Source of the DNA: JACVRW01 sp963814095
GTDB taxonomy: Bacteria; Actinomycetota; Thermoleophilia; Solirubrobacterales; Thermoleophilaceae
NCBI GenBank assembly: GCA_963814095.1
Contig: CAWFBT010000008.1
Location: 1-64,000, forward strand
Direction of reading: 5' to 3'
DNA length: 64,000 nt
Under the pieces are notes generated by a model. The model did no database searches and had not been told where the DNA came from. It saw only the letters and a program-made list of their open reading frames with translations. Made by a program: the position numbers and the translations under genes. Positions 8,510 to 16,045 of this stretch are shown here, one piece after another; positions within the stretch are counted from its first letter, which is position 1; each line of letters starts with the position of its first letter.

Positions 8510-9430
8510 TCACGTTCGCCGGTCGAGTGTGGCGTCGTCGAATGATCGTGGGTCCTCGGCGGGCTCGAGATGCGTGAGCACCGTGAGGTATGGAAGGCGG
8601 GCGCGGAGCTCCGTCTCAATCGCCTCGGCCATGTTGTGTCCGCGCTGGACGCTCCAGCTGCCGGGAACGACCACGTGCACCGACATGAAGGCCTGCGAGC
8701 CGGCCTGGCGAGTTCGAAGCGCGTGGAACGCGACACCGTCACGCCGGAACGGCTCGAGGATCTCGTCGATCTGGCGGACCTCCGGCTCACTGAGAGCGCG
8801 GTCCATCAGCCCGGCCCCTGAACGCCGGATGAGTCCGGCGCCCGCGAGCAGGATGTTGGCGCCGACGGCCAACCCGATCAGCGGGTCCAGCCGCTCCCAT
8901 CCGGTGAGCGCCACCCCGGCCACACCGACGATGACGCCCACAGATGTCACGACGTCGGTGATCAGGTGCTTGCCATCGGCCTCGAGGATGATCGAACGCC
9001 CGCGCCGGCCCGCGCGCAGCAACATGTAGCCGACGCCCAGGTTGATCGACGACGCGACCGCGGAGACCGCCAGGCCGACGCCGACATCGTCGATTGGCTG
9101 CGGGTCGAGCAGGCGATCGATCGCCGTCACAGCGATGCCGATGGCGGCGACGAGGATCAGCGCCCCCTCAACGCCGGCAGAGAAGTACTCAGCCTTGGCG
9201 TGGCCGTAAGCGTGCTCCTCATCGGCGGGCTTTATCGCCCAGCGCAACGCGAGCAGACCGATGACGGCCGCGACCAGGTTGACGACGGACTCGGCGGCGT
9301 CCGACAGCAGGCCGACCGACCCCGTGAGGAGCCACGCGACGGTCTTGAGTGAGATCGTCGCGACAGCCGCCGCAATGGACAGCCATAGAAGACGAAACAG
9401 GCGCCTCTGGTCCACCGTGCCGACTGCCAT
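8510..9430 (-). CDS. Cation diffusion facilitator (CDF) metal efflux transporter
   Basis: I start at ATG 9430, where the sequence becomes CDF-like, rather than at an upstream codon that adds 48 Arg-rich residues. The 306-residue inner-membrane protein has six predicted helices, the SDAAES signature with Asp44, HAYGHAKAEY (His73, His77) and HLITDVVTS (His155, Asp159), which give the two HxxxD/DxxxH-type metal sites, and a soluble C-terminal domain of about 90 residues. CDF proteins export Zn2+, Fe2+ or similar ions against protons; the metal is not evident. It converges with the epoxide hydrolase gene, 8 nt apart. Confidence 0.88.
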   Translation of the reverse strand: MAVGTVDQRRLFRLLWLSIAAAVATISLKTVAWLLTGSVGLLSDAAESVVNLVAAVIGLLALRWAIKPADEEHAYGHAKAEYFSAGVEGALILVAAIGIAVTAIDRLLDPQPIDDVGVGLAVSAVASSINLGVGYMLLRAGRRGRSIILEADGKHLITDVVTSVGVIVGVAGVALTGWERLDPLIGLAVGANILLAGAGLIRRSGAGLMDRALSEPEVRQIDEILEPFRRDGVAFHALRTRQAGSQAFMSVHVVVPGSWSVQRGHNMAEAIETELRARLPYLTVLTHLEPAEDPRSFDDATLDRRT

Positions 9431-9497
9431 CCAGTCAGGATGCCCGGTCGCGGGACATGTACGTGGCTTCCGGCGCCGGAAGCGGAAGCCGCGCGCC

Positions 9498-9719
9498 TTA
9501 AGAACCGGCCGCGTCCGCGCGCGGCCGGGCGGGGATCTTCTCCTCTGCCTGATCAAGCCGGTCGGCGGCGGCATCGGCGGCGCGCTGGAACTCTTCGAGC
9601 CGAGCCACGCTCAGGGCCCGCCCTCCGTAGAGGCGCGCGCGATACAGGTCCAAGCGCTGGCGGTGGTAGCGAGCCTCCGTCCGCAGCTGCTCGAGTCGGC
9701 GCCCTTCGGGGTCAGGCAT
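9498..9719 (-). CDS. Small helical protein of unknown function
   Basis: The 73-residue product is almost wholly helical and charged, with an RTEARYHRQRLDLYRARLYG segment followed by RLEEFQRAADAAADRLDQAEEK, suggesting a short coiled coil. I recall similar short proteins with the LYRARxYG motif in related Actinobacteria but know no function. It begins 10 nt after the stop of a 47-residue basic protein, so the two probably form a mini-operon. Confidence 0.6.
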   Translation of the reverse strand: MPDPEGRRLEQLRTEARYHRQRLDLYRARLYGGRALSVARLEEFQRAADAAADRLDQAEEKIPARPRADAAGS

Positions 9720-9729
9720 ATCCGGTCCC

Positions 9730-9873
9730 CTACTTCCGCTTCCGGGGCGCCGCGCGGGCGGCCTGCGCGGCGTGTTCGCTGAAGCGGCGCCGAACCTGCC
9801 GCAGGAGCTTGGCTCTGCCCTCCCTGCGGCCTTCGGCCTCTTGCCGGCCCTTGCGCTTCCTGCTGGAGCTCAT
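9730..9873 (-). CDS. Very small basic protein
   Basis: The frame from ATG 9873 to TAG encodes 47 residues, beginning MSSSRKRKGRQEAEGRR and ending APRKRK. Nearly half the residues are Arg or Lys, so nucleic-acid binding is possible, but no family is recognised. GC bias alone can produce Arg-rich frames. Its tight spacing to the 73-residue gene and its good ATG support it moderately. Confidence 0.4.
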   Translation of the reverse strand: MSSSRKRKGRQEAEGRREGRAKLLRQVRRRFSEHAAQAARAAPRKRK

Positions 9874-9986
9874 GCCCCGTCTCCGTTCCTAGGGCCGCGC
9901 GTGTAAGGACAGCATCTGATCAGCGAGCGACTATTGATCCCCGACTGTAGCGGCCGTCCTCGCTGCGGCGGGCGCTGGGTCGCGGC

Positions 9987-10379
9987 TTGACACGCCCTCC
10001 CCCGGCAGGTCTACTCGCACGCTACGGAGACGCCTCGCAGGGGGGTTTCGAGGATCTACACAAAGACGTGGCCGAGGGGGATCGCCTCTTCGCGAGCCAC
10101 GGGGAGTTCATGAAGGGACACTCGCGCGAGGGCGATGTGGCGCTGCTCGACTACAGCATCTCCAAGGGGCCGGAGCTGTCGAACCCGATGGACCCGAGCT
10201 CGGAGCCGACCGGCAACACGATCTTCGTGGTCGATGAGCGCTACGCGTCATCTGCCGGCATCGCCAACCATTGGCAGGAGACGGCCAACTGGGGCGAGAT
10301 GGCGTCCACCGCGCCGGCGTGGTTCGAGAAGGCCACGATCGCGACGCTGCACAACGGGACGGCCGTAGAGGCGCTCTGA
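9987..10379 (+). CDS. Uncharacterised protein, possible dimeric alpha/beta-barrel
   Basis: The frame encodes 130 residues from TTG 9987; an internal ATG at 10110 is possible but would remove the conserved-looking segment before EFMKGHSREGDVALLDYSI. The alternating pattern, with a final ATLHNGTAVEAL strand and an HWQET helix, resembles ferredoxin-like monooxygenase (ABM/Dabb) folds, but I cannot name a family with confidence. It precedes the cNMP-reductase fusion gene by 49 nt on the same strand. Confidence 0.6.
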   Translation: MTRPPPAGLLARYGDASQGGFEDLHKDVAEGDRLFASHGEFMKGHSREGDVALLDYSISKGPELSNPMDPSSEPTGNTIFVVDERYASSAGIANHWQETANWGEMASTAPAWFEKATIATLHNGTAVEAL

Positions 10380-10428
10380 GGGCGCGACCCTTCGGTCGGC
10401 AAGGGCCGACCGGATAGCGTGAGGCGAC

Positions 10429-12108
10429 GTGGTCACGCCCGAGGAACTAGCCGCCGTCGAGCTCTTCTCCGAGCTCGACGATGCCCAGCGCGAGCGGCTC
10501 TCGCGGGCGTCGGCTGACGTCAGCCTCGCCTCCGGCGAGTACGCCGCCAACGAGGGCGACGAGCGCGCGCTGTTCGCGGTGCTCGCGGGGCGCATCGAGC
10601 CGACCCGCCTGGTCGACGGGATCGAGCGGGTGCTCGGCGAGCGGCTGCCGGGAGACGTGTTCGGCGAGGTTCCCATCGTGCTCGGCACCGTGTTCCCGGT
10701 GGGGTTCCGCGCGGCCGAGCCGTCACGGGTGATGCGCATCGGGCCGCACGACTATCACGCCCTGGCCGCTGTCGAGCCGGAGATCGCCAGCCAGGTGGGC
10801 AAGCTCGCGGCGCATCGGATGGGAGGGGCGGCCGGACTCCAGGGGATCGCGGCCGAGCCACCCGCTCCGCGCGCGATCGTGATCGGCCACCGCTTCGACC
10901 CGTGGTCCGCCGGCCTGCGCCGCTTCCTCGACCGCAACCAGGTCAGCTTCGAATGGCTCGTGCCGGGCTCCGATGATGCGGACGGCCGCTGGGGCGGCCC
11001 GCTGCCTGCCGAGCCCGACCTGCCCGCCATCCGGATCATCGACGGTAAGACCGTCGTCCGGCCGCAGCTCCGGCGCGTGGCGGAGCTGCTCGGCCTCGGC
11101 ACCGAGCCGACGGCCGCGAACTACGACACCGTGATCGTCGGGGCGGGACCGGCTGGCCTCGCCGCCGCGGTCTACGGCGCTTCGGAGGGCCTGAGCACGC
11201 TCGTGATCGAGCGCGAGGCGCCCGGCGGCCAAGCGGGGACCTCCTCGCGGATCGAGAACTACCTCGGCTTCCCGTCCGGCGTCTCGGGCGACGAGCTTGC
11301 GAGCCGCGCGCTCCGGCAGGCGCGCCGGCTCGGCGCCGAGATCCTCGTGACCCGATCGATCGCACGGATCGACCCGACGGCCCGGCAGGTGTACCTGGAC
11401 GGCGGCGACGTCCTGGGGGCACAGACCATCATCCTCGCCTGCGGGGTCGACTGGCGGCGGCTCACGATCGATGGGTTCGACCGCCTCGCCGGGAAGGGCA
11501 TCTTCTACGGCGCCGCCCGTAGCGAGGCTCCCCAGACCCATGGGCTCGACGTCCAGATCGTGGGTGCCGGCAACTCCGCCGGCCAGGCCGCGCTGTTCTT
11601 CTCGACCCACGCGCGCAGCGTCACCGTCCTGTGCCGGAGCGACCGGCTCGAGAAGAGCATGTCGCGCTACCTGATCGATCAGCTGGCCAGGCAGCCGAAC
11701 ATACGGACACTGGTCGCGACCGAGATTGCGGCCGTGCACGGCGACCAGTCGCTCGAGGCGATCGACGTTCGCGAGGTCGCAACCGGAGCCACCTCTCGGC
11801 TCGAGTCAGGCGGGCTGTTCATCTTCATCGGCGCCGATGCCGAGACGGGATGGCTACCGGCCGAGATCGCCGTCGACCAGCGCGGCTTCGTCCTGACCGG
11901 GACCGAGATGCGCGCCACGGGACGCTGGACGCTCGAGCGTGATCCCTATCTCCTCGAGACGAGCGTCCCGGGCGTCTTCGCCTGCGGCGACGTGCGCCAG
12001 GGCCCGGTCAAGCGCGTGGCCGCCGCGGTCGGCGAGGGCAGCATGGCGATCGCCTTCGTGCACCAGTACCTCAGGGAGGCGGCCGCCGCGGCGGCTACTC
12101 GACCTTGA
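10429..12108 (+). CDS. cNMP-binding domain fused to thioredoxin-reductase-like flavoprotein, no CxxC
   Basis: The 559-residue cytoplasmic protein starts at GTG with GAGG 4 nt upstream. Domains in order are a cyclic-nucleotide-binding-like domain (about 1-125), a thioredoxin/glutaredoxin-like domain without cysteines (about 145-222, with FDPWSAG where a CxxC would be), and a thioredoxin-reductase-type flavoprotein (230-550) with FAD motif GAGPAGLAA (237-245), NADPH motif GAGNSAGQAA (378-387) and a late FACGDVR. The CATC redox pair of true TrxR is replaced by GAAR (360-363). It therefore cannot perform dithiol exchange as TrxR does; it may be an NADPH oxidase/dehydrogenase gated by the cNMP domain. 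This fusion type exists in other Actinobacteria. Confidence 0.85.
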   Translation: MVTPEELAAVELFSELDDAQRERLSRASADVSLASGEYAANEGDERALFAVLAGRIEPTRLVDGIERVLGERLPGDVFGEVPIVLGTVFPVGFRAAEPSRVMRIGPHDYHALAAVEPEIASQVGKLAAHRMGGAAGLQGIAAEPPAPRAIVIGHRFDPWSAGLRRFLDRNQVSFEWLVPGSDDADGRWGGPLPAEPDLPAIRIIDGKTVVRPQLRRVAELLGLGTEPTAANYDTVIVGAGPAGLAAAVYGASEGLSTLVIEREAPGGQAGTSSRIENYLGFPSGVSGDELASRALRQARRLGAEILVTRSIARIDPTARQVYLDGGDVLGAQTIILACGVDWRRLTIDGFDRLAGKGIFYGAARSEAPQTHGLDVQIVGAGNSAGQAALFFSTHARSVTVLCRSDRLEKSMSRYLIDQLARQPNIRTLVATEIAAVHGDQSLEAIDVREVATGATSRLESGGLFIFIGADAETGWLPAEIAVDQRGFVLTGTEMRATGRWTLERDPYLLETSVPGVFACGDVRQGPVKRVAAAVGEGSMAIAFVHQYLREAAAAAATRP

Positions 12109-12436
12109 GCTTCATCCGCATCGTGGGCGCGTGGACGGTGCAGAGGATCCTGTACGTGCCCCGCCGCGTCAGCTTCTTCGAATAGCTCCCCGACGTCTTC
12201 GTCTTCGAGTTGAACTTCGCCGGCCCGCGCGTGACGGTCACGTTGTGCGGGTTGCTTCCCTCCCACTCCCAGACGACCGTGTCGTTCTTCTTCACGGTGA
12301 CTGTGCGCGGAGAGCCGTCATGGACGAAGTAGTTGTCGTCCACCTCGACGCTCTTGCGCTTGGACAGCGCGGGGGCCGCAGCAATCAGCAGTGCCGGCAG
12401 GACCAGCATCAGCGCCGCAAGGCGCGCCTTACGCAT
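12095..12436 (-). CDS. Cupredoxin-like blue copper protein
   Basis: ATG 12436 has GGAGG 6 nt upstream and gives 113 residues with a signal peptide (about 1-25, ending PALSK). The plastocyanin-like fold shows all four type-1 copper ligands: His64 in NPHNV, then Cys99, His102 and Met106 in the C-T-V-H-A-P-T-M segment. It is exported and probably transfers electrons or binds copper at the cell surface. The last 14 nt overlap the convergent flavoprotein gene. Confidence 0.85.
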   Translation of the reverse strand: MRKARLAALMLVLPALLIAAAPALSKRKSVEVDDNYFVHDGSPRTVTVKKNDTVVWEWEGSNPHNVTVTRGPAKFNSKTKTSGSYSKKLTRRGTYRILCTVHAPTMRMKLKVE

Positions 12437-12500
12437 GATGCCTCCAATCGGAGCTTGCGTTGCCTCCTGGGTTACGCAGCCGGGCCGTTCTCGGTTCGAT

Positions 12501-12980
12501 CTAGTGCGTCGCCTGCTCGGCGAACCGATCGAGATAGAGGGGCCAGCCGTCGTCGGCGGCGACGCCGTCGCGCTCCGACTCCCACCCTTCGCCGTGCCGG
12601 TCCAGGTTGCGGTGCTCGAGCTCGACGCGGGTGCGCTCCGGTCCCTCCGCGACGAAGCGCACCTCGACCTCGCTCGTCTTGTCTGGGTCGGGCTCGAGCT
12701 GCCAGCGGGGGCTGATGTCCCAGCTGAAGACGACCCGATTCGGCGGCTCGTAGACCAGCACGCGCGCCCAGCGACACTCGCTCCCATCAATGGCGCGGTC
12801 GTAGATGTGGCCGCCGACCCGTGGCTCGAACACCGTCTCCGCAAGCGGCGCGTCGAGCAGGTTGTGCTCGGGCGGCTTGAAGCTGCCGAAGCCATCGGTG
12901 AAGACGGAGAACGCGCGCTCGAGCGGCGCCTCGACGACGATCGAGTGACGGACGGACGTGTCCGATGCCTGCGTGCTCAT
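12501..12980 (-). CDS. SRPBCC/AHSA1-family protein
   Basis: The 159-residue protein is a START/AHA1-like domain: SIVVEAPLERAFSVFTD near the N-terminus, a central VGGHIYDRAIDG strand pair and a late HRNLDRHGEGW element. The family binds hydrophobic ligands or acts as a cyclase/aromatase relative; the ligand is unknown. Its ATG overlaps the stop of the upstream ArsR-type regulator by 4 nt (ATGA). This ArsR-AHSA1 pair is a recurrent actinobacterial arrangement in which the regulator controls its own operon. Confidence 0.88.
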   Translation of the reverse strand: MSTQASDTSVRHSIVVEAPLERAFSVFTDGFGSFKPPEHNLLDAPLAETVFEPRVGGHIYDRAIDGSECRWARVLVYEPPNRVVFSWDISPRWQLEPDPDKTSEVEVRFVAEGPERTRVELEHRNLDRHGEGWESERDGVAADDGWPLYLDRFAEQATH

Positions 12981-13297
12981 GAGCTCTCCTTGGTCTGCCC
13001 TTCGACGGCCCGCTTGTAGCCCGCCAGGGCCTGGTCCCAGAAGTGGTCGAGGTAGGCGCGCAGCGCGCCGACCCCGCCTGGGTCGAGTTGGTAGATGCGC
13101 CGGGTGCCGGCCGGCCGATCCAGCACGAGCCCCGCCTCCTTCAGCACCTTGAGGTGCTGCGAGACGGCGGGCCGGCTGACCGGCAGCTCGCCGGCCAGCT
13201 CGCCGACGGAGCGCGGCTCGTCCGCGAGGCGCTCGAAGATCGCCCGCCGGGTCGGGTCGCCGAGTGCCGTCAGCCCGTCCGTTTGGTAAGTCGGCAC
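12977..13297 (-). CDS. ArsR-family transcriptional regulator
   Basis: GTG 13297 gives 106 residues and a clean winged helix: TALGDPTRRAIFERLADEP, then a recognition helix in VSRPAVSQHLKVLKEAGLV and a wing ending RRIYQLDP. No cysteine metal-site motif is visible, so it is of the metal-independent ArsR type that travels with SRPBCC proteins. A perfect inverted repeat (13301-13320) lies 3 nt upstream of the start, and a third half-site (GGTAAG, 13285-13290) lies inside the first codons, which points to autoregulation. Confidence 0.9.
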   Translation of the reverse strand: MPTYQTDGLTALGDPTRRAIFERLADEPRSVGELAGELPVSRPAVSQHLKVLKEAGLVLDRPAGTRRIYQLDPGGVGALRAYLDHFWDQALAGYKRAVEGQTKESS

Positions 13298-13300
13298 GAA

Positions 13301-13320
13301 CGGTAAGCTGCCACTTACCG
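13301..13320. promoter_or_regulatory. Predicted ArsR operator
   Basis: CGGTAAG (13301-13307) and CTTACCG (13314-13320) form a perfect 7-bp inverted repeat with a 6-nt spacer, directly upstream of the regulator's GTG, with another half-site at 13285-13290. The size and position fit a winged-helix dimer that blocks transcription or initiation of its own gene. Confidence 0.7.
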
Positions 13321-13329
13321 CTGCGTCTG

Positions 13330-13824
13330 TCAAGCAGGTTGCAGCTCGATCACCGGGATCGTGCGGTGAGCCGCGCGCTTGCGGTACGACGTCCAGCCCG
13401 GATAGATCTCCACCCCGCGCGCGTACCAGTGCTCCCGTTCCTCGCCGCTCAGCTCGCGTGCCACGACGTCGCGGTGCTCGCCTTCGAAGCTGATGCTGGC
13501 CTCGGGGTGGGCGCGCAGGTTGTAGTACCAGGCCGGGTTGTGGTCCTGCCCGTAGTTGGAGGCGATCACCACGAGGCCGCCGTCGTGGGGCACGCCCAGC
13601 ACCGGCAGCGTCCGACGCCGGCCGCTCCTGGCGCCCGTCGTCGTGAGCATCAGCACCGGCAGCCCCGCCACCCACGACGTGAACGTGGCGCGGCCGCGGG
13701 TGAGCCGGTAGATCACGTGGTCGATGTGGTGCAGAGCGCGGGCGTAGAACCAGGAGATCGGACGGACGGTCCCCGACATCCGCATCAGCCGGCGGGCCCA
13801 GTTGGTTTGCTCGTAGCGGTACAT
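13330..13824 (-). CDS. F420-type nitroreductase-family (Ddn-like) oxidoreductase
   Basis: The 164-residue protein has the split-barrel Ddn pattern: LMLTTTGARSGRRRTLPVLGV followed by VVIASNYGQDHNPAWYYNLRAHPEA and a WxxYRKRAAHRTIPVIEL end. Members bind deazaflavin F420 (or related cofactors) and reduce quinones or nitro compounds. Its presence suggests the host makes F420. It lies upstream of the ArsR operator on the same strand, but the 32-nt gap containing the operator argues for a separate unit. Confidence 0.88.
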   Translation of the reverse strand: MYRYEQTNWARRLMRMSGTVRPISWFYARALHHIDHVIYRLTRGRATFTSWVAGLPVLMLTTTGARSGRRRTLPVLGVPHDGGLVVIASNYGQDHNPAWYYNLRAHPEASISFEGEHRDVVARELSGEEREHWYARGVEIYPGWTSYRKRAAHRTIPVIELQPA

Positions 13825-13866
13825 CGCATTCAGGACGACGACCGGACGCAGGATATTCCGCTGGGG

Positions 13867-14262
13867 TCAGTCGAGCGGGTACGAATGGTGCTCGTGCGCC
13901 ACGACCCAGCGCCCGGCCTGCCTGCGCAGGCCGAGGGTGAGGCGCAGCCGCCGCTCGGGCCGCTCGGCGAGCTCCTTCGGCATCCCGCAACGCAGGAGCG
14001 CGTAGGCGTAGGCCACGTCCTCGCCCGCGCTGACCTCGAGCTCGACGATCTCGAACGAGGCGCCACGCGCCTGCCACACGAAGAACGGCGGCCAGGTCTC
14101 GCGGTACGCCTCGATGCCGCGGACGCCGTCGTCGGGCGGGGGGACGTCGAACATCACGATGTCGTCGGAATGGTCGGCCAGCACCGTGTCGAGGTCGGTG
14201 GCGTGCACCGCCTCGGCCCAGCGCTGGATCAGTGTGCGTATCTGCTGTTGGTCGTCAGGCAT
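13867..14262 (-). CDS. SnoaL/NTF2-like protein (SgcJ/EcaC type)
   Basis: Starting at ATG 14262 gives 131 residues of a cone-shaped NTF2-like domain: IRTLIQRWAEAVHATDLDTVLADHSDDIVMFDVPPP, then a GIEAYRETWPPFF helix and a final VAHEHHSYPLD strand. An earlier start at 14304 is possible. Members are small enzymes or ligand-binding proteins of diverse function; no activity can be assigned. It lies 50 nt downstream of the peroxidase stop's far side and is probably an independent gene. Confidence 0.8.
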   Translation of the reverse strand: MPDDQQQIRTLIQRWAEAVHATDLDTVLADHSDDIVMFDVPPPDDGVRGIEAYRETWPPFFVWQARGASFEIVELEVSAGEDVAYAYALLRCGMPKELAERPERRLRLTLGLRRQAGRWVVAHEHHSYPLD

Positions 14263-14312
14263 GGTCGCTCGGTCTGTATGACGGGCGCGAGCGCCGAAAG
14301 TCATCGCAGCGA

Positions 14313-15719
14313 CTAGCCGGGTGCCGCCCCGGCGAACTCGATCAGGTCGATCATCCCGAACTCCGGGCCGATGCCGAGCTCGTGCGGCTCCCAGGGCTCG
14401 GGCGCATTCAGGTACGAGGTCGGGTCACCTTCGAGCAGGCCGACGAGGACCTCGGCGACAATGCGGCCGCCGACGGGGCCGAGGTGCGAGTCCCTGGTGG
14501 GCTGACCGTTCTCGAGCGTCCCGGCCGCCTCGCAGAGGACGTAGTACCAGAGCGGCGTGGAGCGCAGCAGCAGGTCGCGGGCCCGGCCCGCGATGTCGCC
14601 GTCGGGTAGCAGCTCGTCTTCGCCGAGCTTCCGGGTCCGCATCCTCCCCGCCACGCTCTGCCCGGATGGCAGGGCGAGGGCGCGGCCGCGAAGCAGGTTG
14701 AGACGAGGCAGAGCGCCCTTGCCGTCCGGCAGCTTGTACAGGGGCGCTGCGATCGAAGTGTCGATCGCGAGGCTCGGCTGAGCCGAGAGCTCCGCACCCA
14801 GCGCCTTGAGGTCGAAGAACAGATCCCATCGAAGCACTCGGTTGGCCGCCAGCCAGCTGTTGCCCTTGAGATGGTCGAACAGCGACAGCGCCTTGGGTTG
14901 CTCGAGCTCGTCGGGCCGCTTCGCGCGAACGTTGTACTGGGCGCGCGCCATGCTGTGCCCGAAGCGGAAGGCGGCCCCCGAGAACTCGACCGGTATGAAC
15001 GGCTCGCGCCTCCACCTGTAGTACCGCCGGCGAACCTTCGCCAGCTTCGCGCCGACGACCTTGGGCAGGTACTCGTGCGTGACCATCCACTGGTAGTGCC
15101 GGCGCACGATGCGCTGCGCCTCATCGAACAGCCCGTCGTCGGGGTGATTCGCTTCACGCAGGTGGTCCACGACCGCGTTGTGAAAGCGGATGAAGAGGAG
15201 GTGGAGCTGCGAGATGATCACGTGCTCGTCGTTGCGGGGGTCGCCGATCAGCGCCCTTCCCTGCTGGTTGCGGGGAAGGTCCGCCGGGGCGGGATCATCC
15301 AGCGGGCCGGGGCCGCCCACCAGCAGCTTCGTGCCGCCCCGCTCGCCCGACTGCGCCCAGTCGTAGAGGAACGGCTGGTCGCTCGGACCACCGCCGTAGA
15401 GGCTGTCGAGGTCGAGCCGCGGGGTGCGGAAGTTGACGAGCGAATGCGGGTCGTTGACGTCGTCGAGCTTCGACATCGGGTCGAAGGTGATGTCGTGATC
15501 GATGAACTGGCCGAGGTAGGTGTATCCGGCCGGGACGAAGGCGTTCTGGGGCGCCTTGCCCTGCTGCCGCTCCAGGTGGGCGTAGAGCAGTTCCAGCTCG
15601 TCAGGCCCGGCCTCGCATTCCGGCAGGCGGGGGAACATCCGGCCAAAGCGGCCGTGCGGGGGGTCGCGGGGAGCCGCCGCGGCTTGGCCGCGCGGCGCGC
15701 GCGCCCCGTGGCCGGCCAC
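14313..15719 (-). CDS. Animal-type haem peroxidase
   Basis: GTG 15719 gives 468 residues without a signal peptide. The family hallmarks are in order: distal histidine in GQFIDHDITFDP (His75), helix QLHLLFIRFHNAVVDHL (about 171-187), and the proximal histidine in FRFGHSMARAQYNV (His255). Animal-type (peroxidase-cyclooxygenase) enzymes oxidise halides or organic substrates with H2O2. Bacterial members are often adhesion- or defence-linked, but this one looks cytoplasmic or non-classically exported. It lies 8 nt after a small-protein gene that itself overlaps the end of a SARP-type regulator, so the three probably form an operon. Confidence 0.85.
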   Translation of the reverse strand: MAGHGARAPRGQAAAAPRDPPHGRFGRMFPRLPECEAGPDELELLYAHLERQQGKAPQNAFVPAGYTYLGQFIDHDITFDPMSKLDDVNDPHSLVNFRTPRLDLDSLYGGGPSDQPFLYDWAQSGERGGTKLLVGGPGPLDDPAPADLPRNQQGRALIGDPRNDEHVIISQLHLLFIRFHNAVVDHLREANHPDDGLFDEAQRIVRRHYQWMVTHEYLPKVVGAKLAKVRRRYYRWRREPFIPVEFSGAAFRFGHSMARAQYNVRAKRPDELEQPKALSLFDHLKGNSWLAANRVLRWDLFFDLKALGAELSAQPSLAIDTSIAAPLYKLPDGKGALPRLNLLRGRALALPSGQSVAGRMRTRKLGEDELLPDGDIAGRARDLLLRSTPLWYYVLCEAAGTLENGQPTRDSHLGPVGGRIVAEVLVGLLEGDPTSYLNAPEPWEPHELGIGPEFGMIDLIEFAGAAPG

Positions 15720-15727
15720 GGTCCGGG

Positions 15728-16045
15728 TCAGTTCCCGATGGTCATCGACTCGGCCCAGGTGAGCGTGAGGAAGTTCTCCCTGTGGGTCTGGATGCCGAAG
15801 GCAACGGCGGGGCCGGGTTTGAAGCCGCCGAGCGGGAAGCTGACGCTCCAGCTTGGGTCGAGCGCCGCCCTCCTCCGGTTTTGCTCGAGGTTGGCGTTCC
15901 CACCGTCCGTGACGCTCTCCTGGACGAGCACCACGCGGATGCTGATCACGTCTTCGAACTCCTCCGGGTCCGATTCCCCGGTCACCACCACTTCGTTCCC
16001 GATGATGTTCACCGCCTGGAAGTTCGGCCTGACCATGACTGGCAT
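15728..16045 (-). CDS. Small beta-rich protein preceding the peroxidase
   Basis: The start is ATG 16045 (TTG 16048 and ATG 16036 are alternatives); it overlaps the stop of the upstream regulator, so translation is coupled. The 105-residue product alternates hydrophobic residues (NIIGNEVVVTGES, VISIRVVLVQES, FLTLTWAESMTIGN), suggesting a beta sandwich, with a central FPLGGFKPGPAVAFG loop. No family is recognised. Its position next to the haem peroxidase suggests a partner or targeting subunit; that is inference. Confidence 0.65.
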   Translation of the reverse strand: MPVMVRPNFQAVNIIGNEVVVTGESDPEEFEDVISIRVVLVQESVTDGGNANLEQNRRRAALDPSWSVSFPLGGFKPGPAVAFGIQTHRENFLTLTWAESMTIGN

